From assembly GCA_017744935.1 (NCBI GenBank), contig JAGIAI010000044.1, positions 1 through 41,526 of the forward strand: DNA of 41,526 nt, read 5' to 3'. The notes under the pieces were generated by a model. The model was not told where the DNA came from. It saw only the letters and a program-made list of their open reading frames with translations, and did not search any database. Both the position numbers and the translations under genes were made by a program. The stretch's first letter is position 1. Each line of letters opens with the position of its first letter. The DNA comes from Variovorax sp. (GTDB lineage: Bacteria; Pseudomonadota; Gammaproteobacteria; Burkholderiales; Burkholderiaceae_C). Of the stretch, positions 17,454-25,581 are shown one piece after another.

Positions 17454-17474
17454 CTCTGCTGCAGAGCGATCGCT
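17454..17474. repeat. two adjoining palindromes at the end of the cassette
   Basis: CTCTGC-T-GCAGAG (17454-17466) runs into AGCGATCGCT (17465-17474), directly after the MBL stop codon. No T-run follows, so this is not a standard intrinsic terminator. It could be a processing hairpin or part of the promoter region of the next gene. Confidence 0.4.
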
Positions 17475-17509
17475 ATCATCCTGCTGCTCAATTCAGGCAG
17501 GAAACTCAC

Positions 17510-18493
17510 ATGGCACGCATCAACCGCCGCCGCTTTGCAGCGTGGGCCTCCGGCTCGCTGCTGCTCGGCACATCCCTCGTCGCGAACGCCGCGGACAACT
17601 TCCCCTCGAAGCCCATCCGGATCCTGGTCGGCTACACCGCAGGCGGCGCAGTGGATGCTGTCGCGCGCACCCTCGGGCTGCGCATGTCGACGTTCCTCGG
17701 CCAGCCGGTGATCGTCGAGAACAAGCCCGGCGCAGGCACCAACATCGCGGTCAAGACGCTCACCAGCAGCCCGCCGGACGGCTACACGCTGCTGCTCGCA
17801 GCCAATGCGCTGGCGGTGAACCCGGCGCTCTTCCAGCCGGCGCCGTACGACCTCGATCGCGACTTCACGCCCATCAGCCTCGTGGGGCGCGTGCCCGTCG
17901 TTTTCACGGTGCGCGAAGACTCGCAATTCAAGACGCTCGCGCAGCTCGTCGCAGCCGCCAAGGCCAAGCCTGGCGCCGTCACCGTGGCCACGCCGGGCAA
18001 CGGCTCGACGCCGCACCTTGCGATGGAGCTGTTCCAGCACACCGCCGGCGTCCAGGTGCGCCATGTGCCCTACAAGGGTGGCGCGCCGGCGCTGACCGAC
18101 GTGCTCGGCGGCCATGTGGATGTGGTTGCGGTCAACGCGCTCGAAGCCCTGCCGCTCGCCAAGGCCGGCAAGCTGCGGGTGCTCGCGGTGATGAGCAGCG
18201 AGCGCTCGGCGGTGCTGCCCGGCGTGCCGACCGTCGCCGAGTCCGGCTACCCCGGCTTCGAGGCCAGCGTGTGGTACGGCCTCGTGGCGCCGGCCGGTCT
18301 GCCGAAGCCGGTGCAGGCGCGCCTGCACGAAGCGGTGCAGAAGGCGATCGAATCGAGCGAGGTGCGCGACCTGCTCGCGACGGCCGGTGGCGTTCCGCTG
18401 CCAGGCCCCTCGGAGCAGTTCGACAAGCTGCTCAAGAGCGATGCGGCGCGCTACGGCAAGCTGATCCACGAAGCCCACATCCAACCCGATTGA
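17510..18493 (+). CDS. Bug/TTT-family tripartite tricarboxylate transporter binding protein (1)
   Basis: A 327-residue periplasmic protein of the Bug family. The signal peptide MARINRRRFAAWASGSLLLG ... NAADN has a twin-arginine look, with cleavage near ANA. Family motifs are FPSKPIRILVGYTAGGAVDAVAR, VIVENKPGAGTNIAVK, GYTLLLAAN and PTVAESGYPGFE. The length is standard. The longer frame from 17378 runs through the previous gene, so ATG 17510 is taken. Bug proteins bind carboxylates for TctAB-type symporters or act as orphan receptors; no tctA/tctB genes are present here, as is common for Bug proteins. A second Bug gene follows 14 bases later. Confidence 0.88.
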   Translation: MARINRRRFAAWASGSLLLGTSLVANAADNFPSKPIRILVGYTAGGAVDAVARTLGLRMSTFLGQPVIVENKPGAGTNIAVKTLTSSPPDGYTLLLAANALAVNPALFQPAPYDLDRDFTPISLVGRVPVVFTVREDSQFKTLAQLVAAAKAKPGAVTVATPGNGSTPHLAMELFQHTAGVQVRHVPYKGGAPALTDVLGGHVDVVAVNALEALPLAKAGKLRVLAVMSSERSAVLPGVPTVAESGYPGFEASVWYGLVAPAGLPKPVQARLHEAVQKAIESSEVRDLLATAGGVPLPGPSEQFDKLLKSDAARYGKLIHEAHIQPD

Positions 18494-18507
18494 GAGGACC
18501 GAGAGGC

Positions 18508-19518
18508 ATGCAACAGAAGGCAGACGGAATCACGCGCCGGCAGGCGATGCTTTCGGCGGCGGGCGGTGCGGCGCTGCTCGCCACGCCGCACAGCGCATTC
18601 GCGCAGGCGGCCTATCCCACACGGCCCATCCACCTGATCGTGCCCTTTACGCCGGGGGGCTCTTCCGACGTGCTCGGGCGTGCGATCGGCACCGAGCTCA
18701 GCCTGGCATGGAAGCAGCCCGTGGTGGTCGAGAACGTGCCCGGGGCGGGCGGATCGGTCGGCGCCGAAAAAGTCGCGAAGGCAACCGCCGACGGCTACAC
18801 GCTGCTGATGGGGCACATCGGCACGCTGGCGATCAATCCATCGCTGTATCCCAAGCTCAACTACCACCCGTTGCAGAGCTTCGCGCCCGTCGCATGGGTT
18901 GCGCGCGTGCCCAACGTGCTGGTGGTGCATGCCTCCGTGCCGGCGCATTCGCTTGCCGAGCTGATCGCGCTCGCCAAGGCAAAGCCCGGCCAGCTCGCCT
19001 ACGGATCGGGCGGCAACGGCAGCGCCGCGCACATCACGATGGAGTACCTCAAGCTCCAGACCGGGACGTCGTTCCTCCACATTCCGTACCGCGGCACCGC
19101 GCCCGCGGTCCAGGATCTGCTGGCAGGGCAGGTGCAGGTGCTCTTCACTGGCGCGCCAGCGCTGCTGCCGCACATCAAGGCAGGCAAGCTGCGCGCGCTG
19201 GCGATGTCGAGCCCCAAGCGCATTGCGTCGCTGCCCGACGTGCCGACCGTCGCGGAAAGCGGCCTGCCCGGCACCAAGGGCTTCGAGGCCGACCAGTGGT
19301 ACGGCATCGTCGCGCCCGCCGGGACGCCAGCGGACGTGGTGGCTGCACTCAACAAGCAGATCAACCAGTCGCTCAGCTCGGCGGAGGTCAAGTCGCGGCT
19401 CGCGGCAGAAGGCGCGGAAGCAACGCCCGCCTCCCCTGAGGTCTTCGGCAAGCTGATCGCCACCGAACTGAAGCGCTGGGAGCCTGTGATCCGAAACGCG
19501 CACGTCACCGTCGACTGA
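18508..19518 (+). CDS. Bug/TTT-family tripartite tricarboxylate transporter binding protein (2)
   Basis: A 336-residue paralogue of the preceding gene. The signal peptide contains TRRQAMLSAAGGAALLA and ends near AFAQA, again twin-arginine-like. Core motifs are YPTRPIHLIVPFTPGGSSDVLGR, VVVENVPGAGGSVGAEKVAKA, GYTLLMGHIGTLAINP and PDVPTVAESGLPG. Identity with the first copy is moderate and spread out, so it is an old tandem pair rather than a recent duplication. It is 14 bases after copy 1 and 16 before the dehydrogenase-like gene, suggesting one operon in which the bound acid feeds the enzyme. Confidence 0.88.
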   Translation: MQQKADGITRRQAMLSAAGGAALLATPHSAFAQAAYPTRPIHLIVPFTPGGSSDVLGRAIGTELSLAWKQPVVVENVPGAGGSVGAEKVAKATADGYTLLMGHIGTLAINPSLYPKLNYHPLQSFAPVAWVARVPNVLVVHASVPAHSLAELIALAKAKPGQLAYGSGGNGSAAHITMEYLKLQTGTSFLHIPYRGTAPAVQDLLAGQVQVLFTGAPALLPHIKAGKLRALAMSSPKRIASLPDVPTVAESGLPGTKGFEADQWYGIVAPAGTPADVVAALNKQINQSLSSAEVKSRLAAEGAEATPASPEVFGKLIATELKRWEPVIRNAHVTVD

Positions 19519-19534
19519 ACCAGGAGACCGCACC

Positions 19535-20443
19535 ATGGGCATCAAGCTCGGCATCATCGGCTACGGCGAAGTGGGGCGGATCTTCGGCCGCGGCCTGCTT
19601 CCAAGGACGGACATCGACCGCATCGCGGTGTGGGACCTGCGTTTCGCCGACCCGGCGACGGGTGGGGCCGCCCGCGAAGCCGCGCGCGCCGACGGCATGC
19701 GTGTCGCGGACGGGATGGCCGATCTGTGCGAAGGCGCGGACCTGCTGATCTCGGCGGTCACGGCATCCAACACGCTCGATGTGGCGCAGGAAGCCGCGCG
19801 ACGCGTGGGTGCGAGTGTGCGCTTTCTCGATCTCAACTCGGCCTCGCCGGGCACCAAGCAGCGCGCCGCGGCCGCGATCGACGGTGCCGGCGCGCACTAT
19901 GTCGAAGCGGGCGTGATGACCTCGGTGCCGCCCTATGGAATCCGCGTGCCAATGCTGCTCGGCGGCGCGCAGGCCGCATCGCTCGCCGGGACGCTCGCCG
20001 GTTGGGGCATGGATGCGCGCGCGGTCAGCGATCGTGTCGGCGTTGCTTCCGCGATCAAGATGAGCCGCAGCATCATGATCAAGGGGCTGGAGGCGCTCGT
20101 CATCGAAAGCTACACCACCGCGCGTCGCTACGGCGTCGAGGCGCACGTGCTGCCGACGCTGAAGGAAACCTTCCCGCAGATCGACTGGGACAGGCAGGGC
20201 GCCTATTTCTTCAGTCGCGTGGTGCAGCACGGCAAGCGACGCGCGGAGGAGATGCGCGAAGCGGCCGCCACGGTACGCGAGGCCGGCTTCGAGCCGCTCA
20301 TGACCGCCGCGATTGCCGACAAGCAGGACTGGGTTGCACGGCTTGCACGTGAAGGCGTGTTCGAGGGCGTGGATGCCAAGGATCCGTGGGAAACGTATGC
20401 GGACCGGTTGATCGGGACACTCAACCCTGAGAGCAAACCTTGA
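19535..20443 (+). CDS. NAD(P)-binding beta-hydroxyacid-dehydrogenase-like protein with DUF1932-type C-terminus
   Basis: A 302-residue enzyme. The Rossmann motif is LGIIGYGEVGRIFGRGL (5-21; GxGxxG), and the 6-phosphogluconate-dehydrogenase-like fold continues with DLLISAVTASNTL and FLDLNSASPGTKQ. The C-terminal helical part (SAIKMSRSIMIKGLEALVIE, then DWDRQGAYFFSRVVQHGKRRAEEM) resembles DUF1932, found in phosphogluconate-dehydrogenase-like proteins. The Lys in AIKMSRS takes the place of the catalytic Lys of beta-hydroxyacid dehydrogenases. CAGGAG eight bases upstream supports the start. It follows the two Bug genes and probably acts on the imported hydroxy acid. Its last 23 bases overlap the convergent DUF4189 gene. 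Confidence 0.78.
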   Translation: MGIKLGIIGYGEVGRIFGRGLLPRTDIDRIAVWDLRFADPATGGAAREAARADGMRVADGMADLCEGADLLISAVTASNTLDVAQEAARRVGASVRFLDLNSASPGTKQRAAAAIDGAGAHYVEAGVMTSVPPYGIRVPMLLGGAQAASLAGTLAGWGMDARAVSDRVGVASAIKMSRSIMIKGLEALVIESYTTARRYGVEAHVLPTLKETFPQIDWDRQGAYFFSRVVQHGKRRAEEMREAAATVREAGFEPLMTAAIADKQDWVARLAREGVFEGVDAKDPWETYADRLIGTLNPESKP

Positions 20444-20834
20444 CCGTGACCTTGCAGGGCTCGGTCGGCAGGTAGCTCTCGCAGGTGCCGATGGCGGTCT
20501 TGATGGCCGCCGACACGGTCGGCGCGACGCCGGCGCCCCATTCGCCGAAGTTGCCGGTCGCGAGCGCGGCGCAGGATCGGTCGAAATACGCGCGCACCTC
20601 GCACTGGCCTGAGCGACCCGCGACGAAATTGCATTGCGCGAGTGCGGCGCGCTCCGCGTCGCCGCGCGACGGCTGGTTGTACGAAAAGCCGTAGGCGCCC
20701 TGGCGGGACGCGATCGCGCCCCACGTCGCGCCGGGGTCGGCCTGGGCCGGCAGGCTGGCCATGCCGGCGAGGATCCCGCCGCCCGCCAGGACCAGCAGGG
20801 TCCATGCGCGCATCGCGCGCGTTCGAAATGTCAT
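20421..20834 (-). CDS. secreted DUF4189-domain protein
   Basis: A 137-residue protein with a signal peptide of about 32 residues ending PAQA. The mature part matches DUF4189: WGAIASRQGAYGFSYNQPSR, then AERAALAQC. It contains six cysteines (AQC, GQC, RSC, GTC, EPC, KVC), which fit three disulfides and a small periplasmic or extracellular fold. No enzymatic role is known for the family. ATG 20834 is taken because the signal peptide starts there; the frame is open upstream but carries no motif. Its 3' end overlaps the convergent dehydrogenase gene by 23 bases. Confidence 0.75.
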   Translation of the reverse strand: MTFRTRAMRAWTLLVLAGGGILAGMASLPAQADPGATWGAIASRQGAYGFSYNQPSRGDAERAALAQCNFVAGRSGQCEVRAYFDRSCAALATGNFGEWGAGVAPTVSAAIKTAIGTCESYLPTEPCKVTVKVCSQG

Positions 20835-20979
20835 CTTCGTCTTTCTCCGAGGGCTTCGAGGCCCGAACGTGACGAGGTTGACAACGTTCGCGTCCAAAGG
20901 TTCGCTGACGTGAGCCGCTTTCGGGGTGGTCGCTAAGATAGCCGCCGAGCCCACCCAGCAGGCAAAAGGACGCCACCAC

Positions 20980-22185
20980 ATGAGTGTCGATGAGCAGGTT
21001 CGAAGAAACTACAGCCGGTTTTCCCGAGGCAAACCCCGGTCCTCCTATTTGCGGGCGCGGAAACGTCGGGGGCTGCTGATCTTCTTCGCCACGGTGCTGA
21101 TGGTCGCGGCGGCCTCGATCTTCGCGTACGACTACTTCGCCGACGACGAGTCCGTGGCGCTGGCTCGCGCAGCCGCCGCTCCGGCCTCGGCCGCGCCGCA
21201 GTCTCAAGCCGTCCAGAAAGAGCGGACCGCCTCACTCCCGCCGCTCAACCTTCCCGCCGACGACGCGCCGCACGGCTCCGCCATGGAGTGGTGGTATTAC
21301 AGCGGCGTGCTCGATGCGAAGGGCGGCCAACGATTCGGCTTCCACATGGTCGTCTTCGTCGCCAACGGACTCATCAAACACACGGTGATGCACGCGGCGC
21401 TCACCGACCTCCAGAACGGCAAGCGCTACATCACCCAGATGCGCACCGCCGGCACGCCCGCGAATGCGGGGACCAACGGCTTCGACTTTCGGCAGGACGC
21501 ATGGCAGGTGACCGACACGCCCACATCGCACAAGCTGCATGCCGTCATTGACGGCGGGGCCGAGGTGTCGCTCGCACTGCGTGACGGGGGGCAGGTGGTG
21601 GCGCATCGCGCGCCAGGGTCGGAGACGCCGGGCCTGCTCGACTTCGGCACGAGCGGAATCAGCTACTACTACTCGCGCCCGCGCCTGCAGGCCGCCGGCG
21701 AAATCACCGTGGACGGCAAGCCGCTGAAAGTCAGCGGTGACATCTGGTTCGATCATCAGTGGGGCGAATTCGACGTCCTCACGCTCGGCTGGAACTGGTT
21801 CGCACTGCATCTGTCCGACGGGTCGGACCTGATGCTCTACCAACTGTTCGACATGGAAGGCCACAGCGTGATGACCGCCGGCACGATCTCGAATGTCCAG
21901 GGGTCGGTTCCGCTCAAGGCCGGCGAGATCGAACTGGTCGCCGGCAACAAGTGGACCAGCCCGAGGACCCACATCGCCTATCCGACCGAGTGGCGCCTCA
22001 GGCTGCCGTCGGGTGTGCTCGACATCAAGCCGTTCCAGCCCGACAGCGAATTCGATTCGAGCACCACGAGCGCCAACGTTTACTGGGAAGGGCCGGTGAA
22101 GGTGTCTGGTGTGCTGACCGGCGAGGGGTTTCTTGAATTGAGTGGATACGACCGCCTGGGTGCGGGGCAGGCTCCGCGCAAGTAG
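20980..22185 (+). CDS. membrane-anchored AttH/lipocalin-like (carotenoid 1,2-hydratase family) protein
   Basis: A 401-residue protein. A basic N-terminus is followed by one membrane segment (GLLIFFATVLMVAAASIFAY, about 30-50), then an Ala/Pro/Gln-rich linker and two lipocalin-like modules. The family hallmark EWWYYSGVL lies near 105, followed by RFGFHMVVFVANGL; DIWFDHQWGEFD and WNWFALHLSDGSDLMLYQL mark the second module. These are typical of the AttH/CrtC-related secreted hydrolase group. The anchor would place the domain in the periplasm. The reaction is unknown; carotenoid hydration is unlikely without crt genes nearby. ATG 20980 is chosen over an upstream in-frame start because of AAAAGGA and the basic-then-hydrophobic N-terminus. 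Confidence 0.75.
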   Translation: MSVDEQVRRNYSRFSRGKPRSSYLRARKRRGLLIFFATVLMVAAASIFAYDYFADDESVALARAAAAPASAAPQSQAVQKERTASLPPLNLPADDAPHGSAMEWWYYSGVLDAKGGQRFGFHMVVFVANGLIKHTVMHAALTDLQNGKRYITQMRTAGTPANAGTNGFDFRQDAWQVTDTPTSHKLHAVIDGGAEVSLALRDGGQVVAHRAPGSETPGLLDFGTSGISYYYSRPRLQAAGEITVDGKPLKVSGDIWFDHQWGEFDVLTLGWNWFALHLSDGSDLMLYQLFDMEGHSVMTAGTISNVQGSVPLKAGEIELVAGNKWTSPRTHIAYPTEWRLRLPSGVLDIKPFQPDSEFDSSTTSANVYWEGPVKVSGVLTGEGFLELSGYDRLGAGQAPRK

Positions 22186-22283
22186 CGCTATAGGGACTCA
22201 GCCGAGATTTCAGTTCCCTGCGGTGAGTGGCCGAAGCGAGCGCGGCGGCTGCCAACCTGGGTTCCTTGAGTTTGCTTGCGTCG

Positions 22284-23033
22284 TCAGACCTGGGCCATGC
22301 CACCGTCGACGAAGAGTTCGATGCCATTGATGAAGCTGGCAGCGTCGGACGCCAGGAAGGCCACGGCCTTGCCGATCTCGCCGGGCTCGCCCAGGCGGCC
22401 CAGCGGCACTTGCGATGCGAGGTAGTCGAAGAGTCCCTGGCGCGCCTCATCGGGCACCAGATCACCCAGGCCCGGCGTGCGAATGGGGCCGGGGCTGACG
22501 GCGTTCACGCGGATGCCGCGATCCTTCAGGTCCAGTGCCCAGGAGCGAGCGAAGTTGCGCACCGCCGCCTTGCTGGCGCTGTAGACGCTGAAGTTGGCCG
22601 TGCCCTGGATGGAGGTGGTTGATGAGGTGAGGATCACCGACGCGCCATCGCTCAGCAGCGGCAGCGCCTTCTGCACCGTGAAGAGCACGCCGCGCACATT
22701 GGTGCCGAAGATGCGGTCGAAGTGCTCTTCGGTGATCGCGCCCAGCGGCAACATGTCGCCGCCGCCGGCATTGGCGAAAAGGATATCCAGCCGACCGGCC
22801 GTCTTCGCGATCTGGGCATAGACCGCATCCAGGTCCGACAGCACCGATGCATCGGCACGCAGCGCCGTGGCGGCCGAACCGATCTGGGCGACCGCTGCAT
22901 CCAGTTCCGGCTGGCGACGCCCGGTGATGAAGACCCGCGCGCCCTGGGCCGCCAGTTCCTTGGCGGCACCCAGGCCAATGCCGCTGCTGCCGCCGGTGAC
23001 CAGGGCGATCTTGCCTTCGAGTTGCTTGTTCAT
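22284..23033 (-). CDS. short-chain dehydrogenase/reductase (SDR)
   Basis: A 249-residue classical SDR. The cofactor motif is TGGSSGIG at 13-20. The structural NAGGG motif (ILFANAGGGD), catalytic Ser in ILTSSTTS and YxxxK (YSASK) are present, and the C-terminal stretch ends FINGIELFVDGGMAQV, as usual. The Arg in TGRRQPE favours NADP(H). The substrate is unknown. GGAG seven bases upstream supports ATG 23033. It is divergent from a LysR gene across 134 bases that contain a perfect palindrome, so control by that regulator is likely. Confidence 0.9.
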   Translation of the reverse strand: MNKQLEGKIALVTGGSSGIGLGAAKELAAQGARVFITGRRQPELDAAVAQIGSAATALRADASVLSDLDAVYAQIAKTAGRLDILFANAGGGDMLPLGAITEEHFDRIFGTNVRGVLFTVQKALPLLSDGASVILTSSTTSIQGTANFSVYSASKAAVRNFARSWALDLKDRGIRVNAVSPGPIRTPGLGDLVPDEARQGLFDYLASQVPLGRLGEPGEIGKAVAFLASDAASFINGIELFVDGGMAQV

Positions 23034-23122
23034 GATGAGCTCCGTTTCGTGACTTGAGGGTTGGTATGGGGGTGACTCTAGGCCTCTGTCATTGATCGAA
23101 AAAGAGATGAAAGTGGAATCAC

Positions 23123-23140
23123 TATCTACCACGGTAGATA
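23123..23140. promoter_or_regulatory. perfect 18-base palindromic operator in the SDR/LysR gap
   Basis: TATCTACC-AC-GGTAGATA is a perfect eight-base inverted repeat with a two-base spacer, centred between the divergent SDR (start 23033) and LysR (start 23168) genes. Its right edge is 27 bases before the LysR start, as expected for autoregulation. Binding by the neighbouring LysR protein is inferred from position. Confidence 0.6.
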
Positions 23141-23167
23141 ATGCACGCCTGCAACGAGGAACTGACC

Positions 23168-24124
23168 ATGGATCAAGTGCTGGCAATGCGCGCCTTTGCC
23201 CGCGTGGTGGAATCAGGCGGCTTCACGCGGGCAGCCGACTCGTTGGACGTGCCCCTCGCCACAGTCAGCAAGCTGGTCCGGGAACTGGAGGCCCATCTGG
23301 GCGTGCGGCTGCTGCAGCGCACGACCCGGCGCGTGACGGTGACGCCGGAGGGCCAGGACTACTACGCCAAGAGCACGCGCATCCTGCGCGACCTGGAGGA
23401 CATCGACGCGTCGTTCAATCTTGCGCGTGGCAAGCCCCGAGGGCATCTGCGCATCGATGTCGGCGGCTCCACTGCGCGTGACGTACTCATCCCGCTGCTG
23501 CCGGACTTCGTGGCGCGCTACCCGGACATCCGCATCGACCTGGGCGTGTCTGACCGCTCGGTGGACCTGATCGGCGACAACGTCGACTGCGTCATACGCG
23601 GCGGTCCACTGGAAAGTTCATCGCTGGTGGCCCGCCGTTTGGGCGAGGCCGCGCTGATCACCTGCGCCACTCCGGGGTATCTCAGGCAGTACGGCACGCC
23701 TGCCTACCCTGCCGAGTTGAAGAACGGCCACCGGTTGGTGAGCTATGTATCCAGCCAGACGGGCAGGGCCATGCCGTTTCGCTTCGAGCGCGATGGCGAG
23801 AAGACCGAGATCAAGGTCGAGCATCGCATCGGCGTCAACGAGAGCAACGCGCACCTGGCGGCCTGCATGGCAGGCCTGGGCATCGTTCAGACGTTCGCCT
23901 ATGCGGCCGAGTCGTCGCTGCGCGACGGCTCGCTGGTGGAGATTCTGAAGCGCTGGCGACCGGCGCCCTATCCCTTCCACGTCGTGTATCCGCAAAGCCG
24001 ACACGTCACGCACCGCCTGCGGGTGTTCATCGAGTGGTTGCTGGAGGTTTTTCCCGCAAGACTGCGTGAAGGCAAGCCTTCGACCACAACCGACTCACCC
24101 AACGCGAGGCCGCGCAGACGCTAA
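23168..24124 (+). CDS. LysR-type transcriptional regulator paired with the SDR
   Basis: A 318-residue LysR regulator of the YafC/DmlR-like group. It starts MDQVLAMRAFARVVESGGFTRAA, with the recognition helix VPLATVSKLVRELEAHLG and wing LLQRTTRRVTVTPEG. The effector domain starts at GHLRIDVGGSTARDVLIPLLP. ATG 23168 is preferred because GAGGA lies just upstream; an in-frame ATG at 23141 abuts the palindrome. Members of this group often sit opposite an SDR or quinone reductase, as here. The C-terminus has a Lys/Arg/Pro-rich tail. Confidence 0.88.
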   Translation: MDQVLAMRAFARVVESGGFTRAADSLDVPLATVSKLVRELEAHLGVRLLQRTTRRVTVTPEGQDYYAKSTRILRDLEDIDASFNLARGKPRGHLRIDVGGSTARDVLIPLLPDFVARYPDIRIDLGVSDRSVDLIGDNVDCVIRGGPLESSSLVARRLGEAALITCATPGYLRQYGTPAYPAELKNGHRLVSYVSSQTGRAMPFRFERDGEKTEIKVEHRIGVNESNAHLAACMAGLGIVQTFAYAAESSLRDGSLVEILKRWRPAPYPFHVVYPQSRHVTHRLRVFIEWLLEVFPARLREGKPSTTTDSPNARPRRR

Positions 24125-24188
24125 GCAGCGAGGACTGGCTAGTACAGATACACCGCGCCGCTGGAGTTCAAGGAATGCGAACCCAGGC

Positions 24189-25061
24189 TTATGGCTTGAC
24201 GAACTTGAGTACGAACTCGTCTTTGGGTTGCGGCGGCTCCGGCGTATTGCGGTCGCGCGGGTCTGAGGGATTGCGCAGGAAGTCGCCCTCGGCAACGAGC
24301 TTGAAACCAGCCTGCTCGACTTCCTTGCGCAAGAACGCTTCCTCGATGCGGTGAAGTGTTCCTGATTCGGAGATGCCGGTGCCGGGCCGTCCCGAGTGGT
24401 CTGCGATCACATACATTCCGCCCGGCTTCAGGGCCGCGAACACCGCACGGTTCAAAGCGCCGCGATCGACACCCATGTGGCCGAAGTCGTGGTAGTTGAA
24501 CATGAGCGTCACCAGATCGAGGCAGTTCGACGCGCAATCTGGCGGTGCCGGGTGCTCGAAGGGGCGCACGACGGCGACGATGTTTCCGGCCTTCGGATTC
24601 TTCGCGCGCTCTGCCAGTGCGACCGGAGACGGCCGCGGGCCGCTCGGACGAGAGGGCGCGCCCATCGCCATTGGCTGTGCTGCACCTTCTGGCTGCGCTG
24701 GCCTGCTCGCCGACGGCGCCGGTGGGCTTTGTCCGTAGACCCGGCCAGTTGGGCCGACGGCGCGCGCGATCAATTCGGTCGTGTACCCACCAGCAGCGCT
24801 CAAGTCGAGGGCGGTCATACCCGGCCGCACGCCGACGAACGTCAACATTTCCTCCGGCTTGCGCCGCCTATCGTTGACGCGGTCGGCGTCGCTGCGATCC
24901 GGGCTCGCCACGATTTCGGCGATGCGGCCGGATGACAGCACGCTCGGGTCCGGTGCAGGCGGAGCCGGAGCCACGCACGCGGCGATTGTCAGACTCACAC
25001 TGACTGCGCCGGCCGTGCGGGCCACGCATCGAAAAGCGGACGTGACTCGGCAGAAGGGCAT
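24189..25061 (-). CDS. lipoprotein with a SAM-methyltransferase fold (COG4798-like)
   Basis: A 290-residue protein. The N-terminus has Arg residues, a hydrophobic stretch (AVSVSLTIAAC) and the lipobox IAAC at Cys29, so lipidation is likely. The rest resembles predicted methyltransferases: motif I is ALDLSAAGGYTTELIARAVG (about 84-103), a later strand LDLVTLMFNYHDFGHMG, and AALKPGGMYVIADHSGRPG as motif III. Between motif I and the next strand lies an unusual Pro/Ala/Ser-rich insert (PPAPSASRPAQPEGAAQP and onward). A SAM fold outside the cytoplasm is odd, since SAM is not expected there; known COG4798 relatives share this puzzle. If translation began later, the protein would be cytoplasmic, but no good internal start is seen. 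Confidence 0.7.
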   Translation of the reverse strand: MPFCRVTSAFRCVARTAGAVSVSLTIAACVAPAPPAPDPSVLSSGRIAEIVASPDRSDADRVNDRRRKPEEMLTFVGVRPGMTALDLSAAGGYTTELIARAVGPTGRVYGQSPPAPSASRPAQPEGAAQPMAMGAPSRPSGPRPSPVALAERAKNPKAGNIVAVVRPFEHPAPPDCASNCLDLVTLMFNYHDFGHMGVDRGALNRAVFAALKPGGMYVIADHSGRPGTGISESGTLHRIEEAFLRKEVEQAGFKLVAEGDFLRNPSDPRDRNTPEPPQPKDEFVLKFVKP

Positions 25062-25180
25062 GTGCTGGACGATGCCACGTTGCTCGCAGTTCGTCGAGCG
25101 CTCGCCTGGCCTTACCGGTGCCCTGGCAAGGGCGGCAAGCGGCTTTCATGGCATCGGCGCATGCCAACTAGTGCGAGCGA

Positions 25181-25519
25181 CTAGCCATGGTGCCCGTGCT
25201 CACCGTGCCGCCGATCGTGTCCCCAGTCACGGTGATCGTGCCGATCGCCGTGCCAGTCTTTGCGGTGGTAGTACCTGGGGCCGTAGTAGCCCGGTGCTGG
25301 CGAGTAGACAACGGGAGGTCGAGGGGCAACGTAGACCGGGGCCGGCACGACGACCGGCGGCGGGACGACAACTGCCGGTGCAACCGGGACGGGCACGCCA
25401 ATCACAGGGGCGGGCAAGTTGATGCCGACGCCCACATTGACGCTGGCGGAAAAAGCGGGTGCGGTGGCAAGCGCGGCAAACGTGGCTGCGCCAGCGACCA
25501 GGGATCGAATAAGGCTCAA
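25181..25519 (-). CDS. secreted Pro/Val/Tyr-rich protein with a His/Arg-rich tail (1)
   Basis: A 112-residue protein using a TTG start at 25519, with AAGGAG seven bases upstream (25527-25532). The longer frame to ATG 25585 would translate through an intrinsic terminator hairpin and is rejected. The signal peptide MSLIRSLVAGAATFAALATAPAFSA is followed by a low-complexity region of PV and PP pairs (VPVPVAPAVVVPPPVVVPAP), Tyr-containing repeats (PGYYGPRYYH) and a terminal His/Asp/Arg/Gly tail. The function is unknown; the tail could bind metal. The same architecture occurs at 32175-32597. Confidence 0.72.
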   Translation of the reverse strand: MSLIRSLVAGAATFAALATAPAFSASVNVGVGINLPAPVIGVPVPVAPAVVVPPPVVVPAPVYVAPRPPVVYSPAPGYYGPRYYHRKDWHGDRHDHRDWGHDRRHGEHGHHG

Positions 25520-25529
25520 GACGGAACTC

Positions 25530-25561
25530 CTTGAAAACGAAAAAGCGACCCGAAGGTCGCT
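25530..25561 (-). terminator. intrinsic terminator of the DUF6502-DUF5666-methyltransferase operon
   Basis: On the minus strand, AGCGACC-TTCG-GGTCGCT forms a seven-base stem with a stable UUCG loop (25544-25561), followed at once by TTTTTCGTTTT. It lies 20 bases after the methyltransferase stop (25582-25584) and just before the ribosome-binding site of the next minus-strand gene. This is the clearest terminator in the window. Confidence 0.9.
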
Positions 25562-25581
25562 GCGTGCCGCTGAATATAGCT

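Noticed and set aside
16835..18484. Minus-strand open frame of 549 codons opposite the MBL and Bug genes
   Set aside because: It crosses two well-supported plus-strand genes and has shadow composition.
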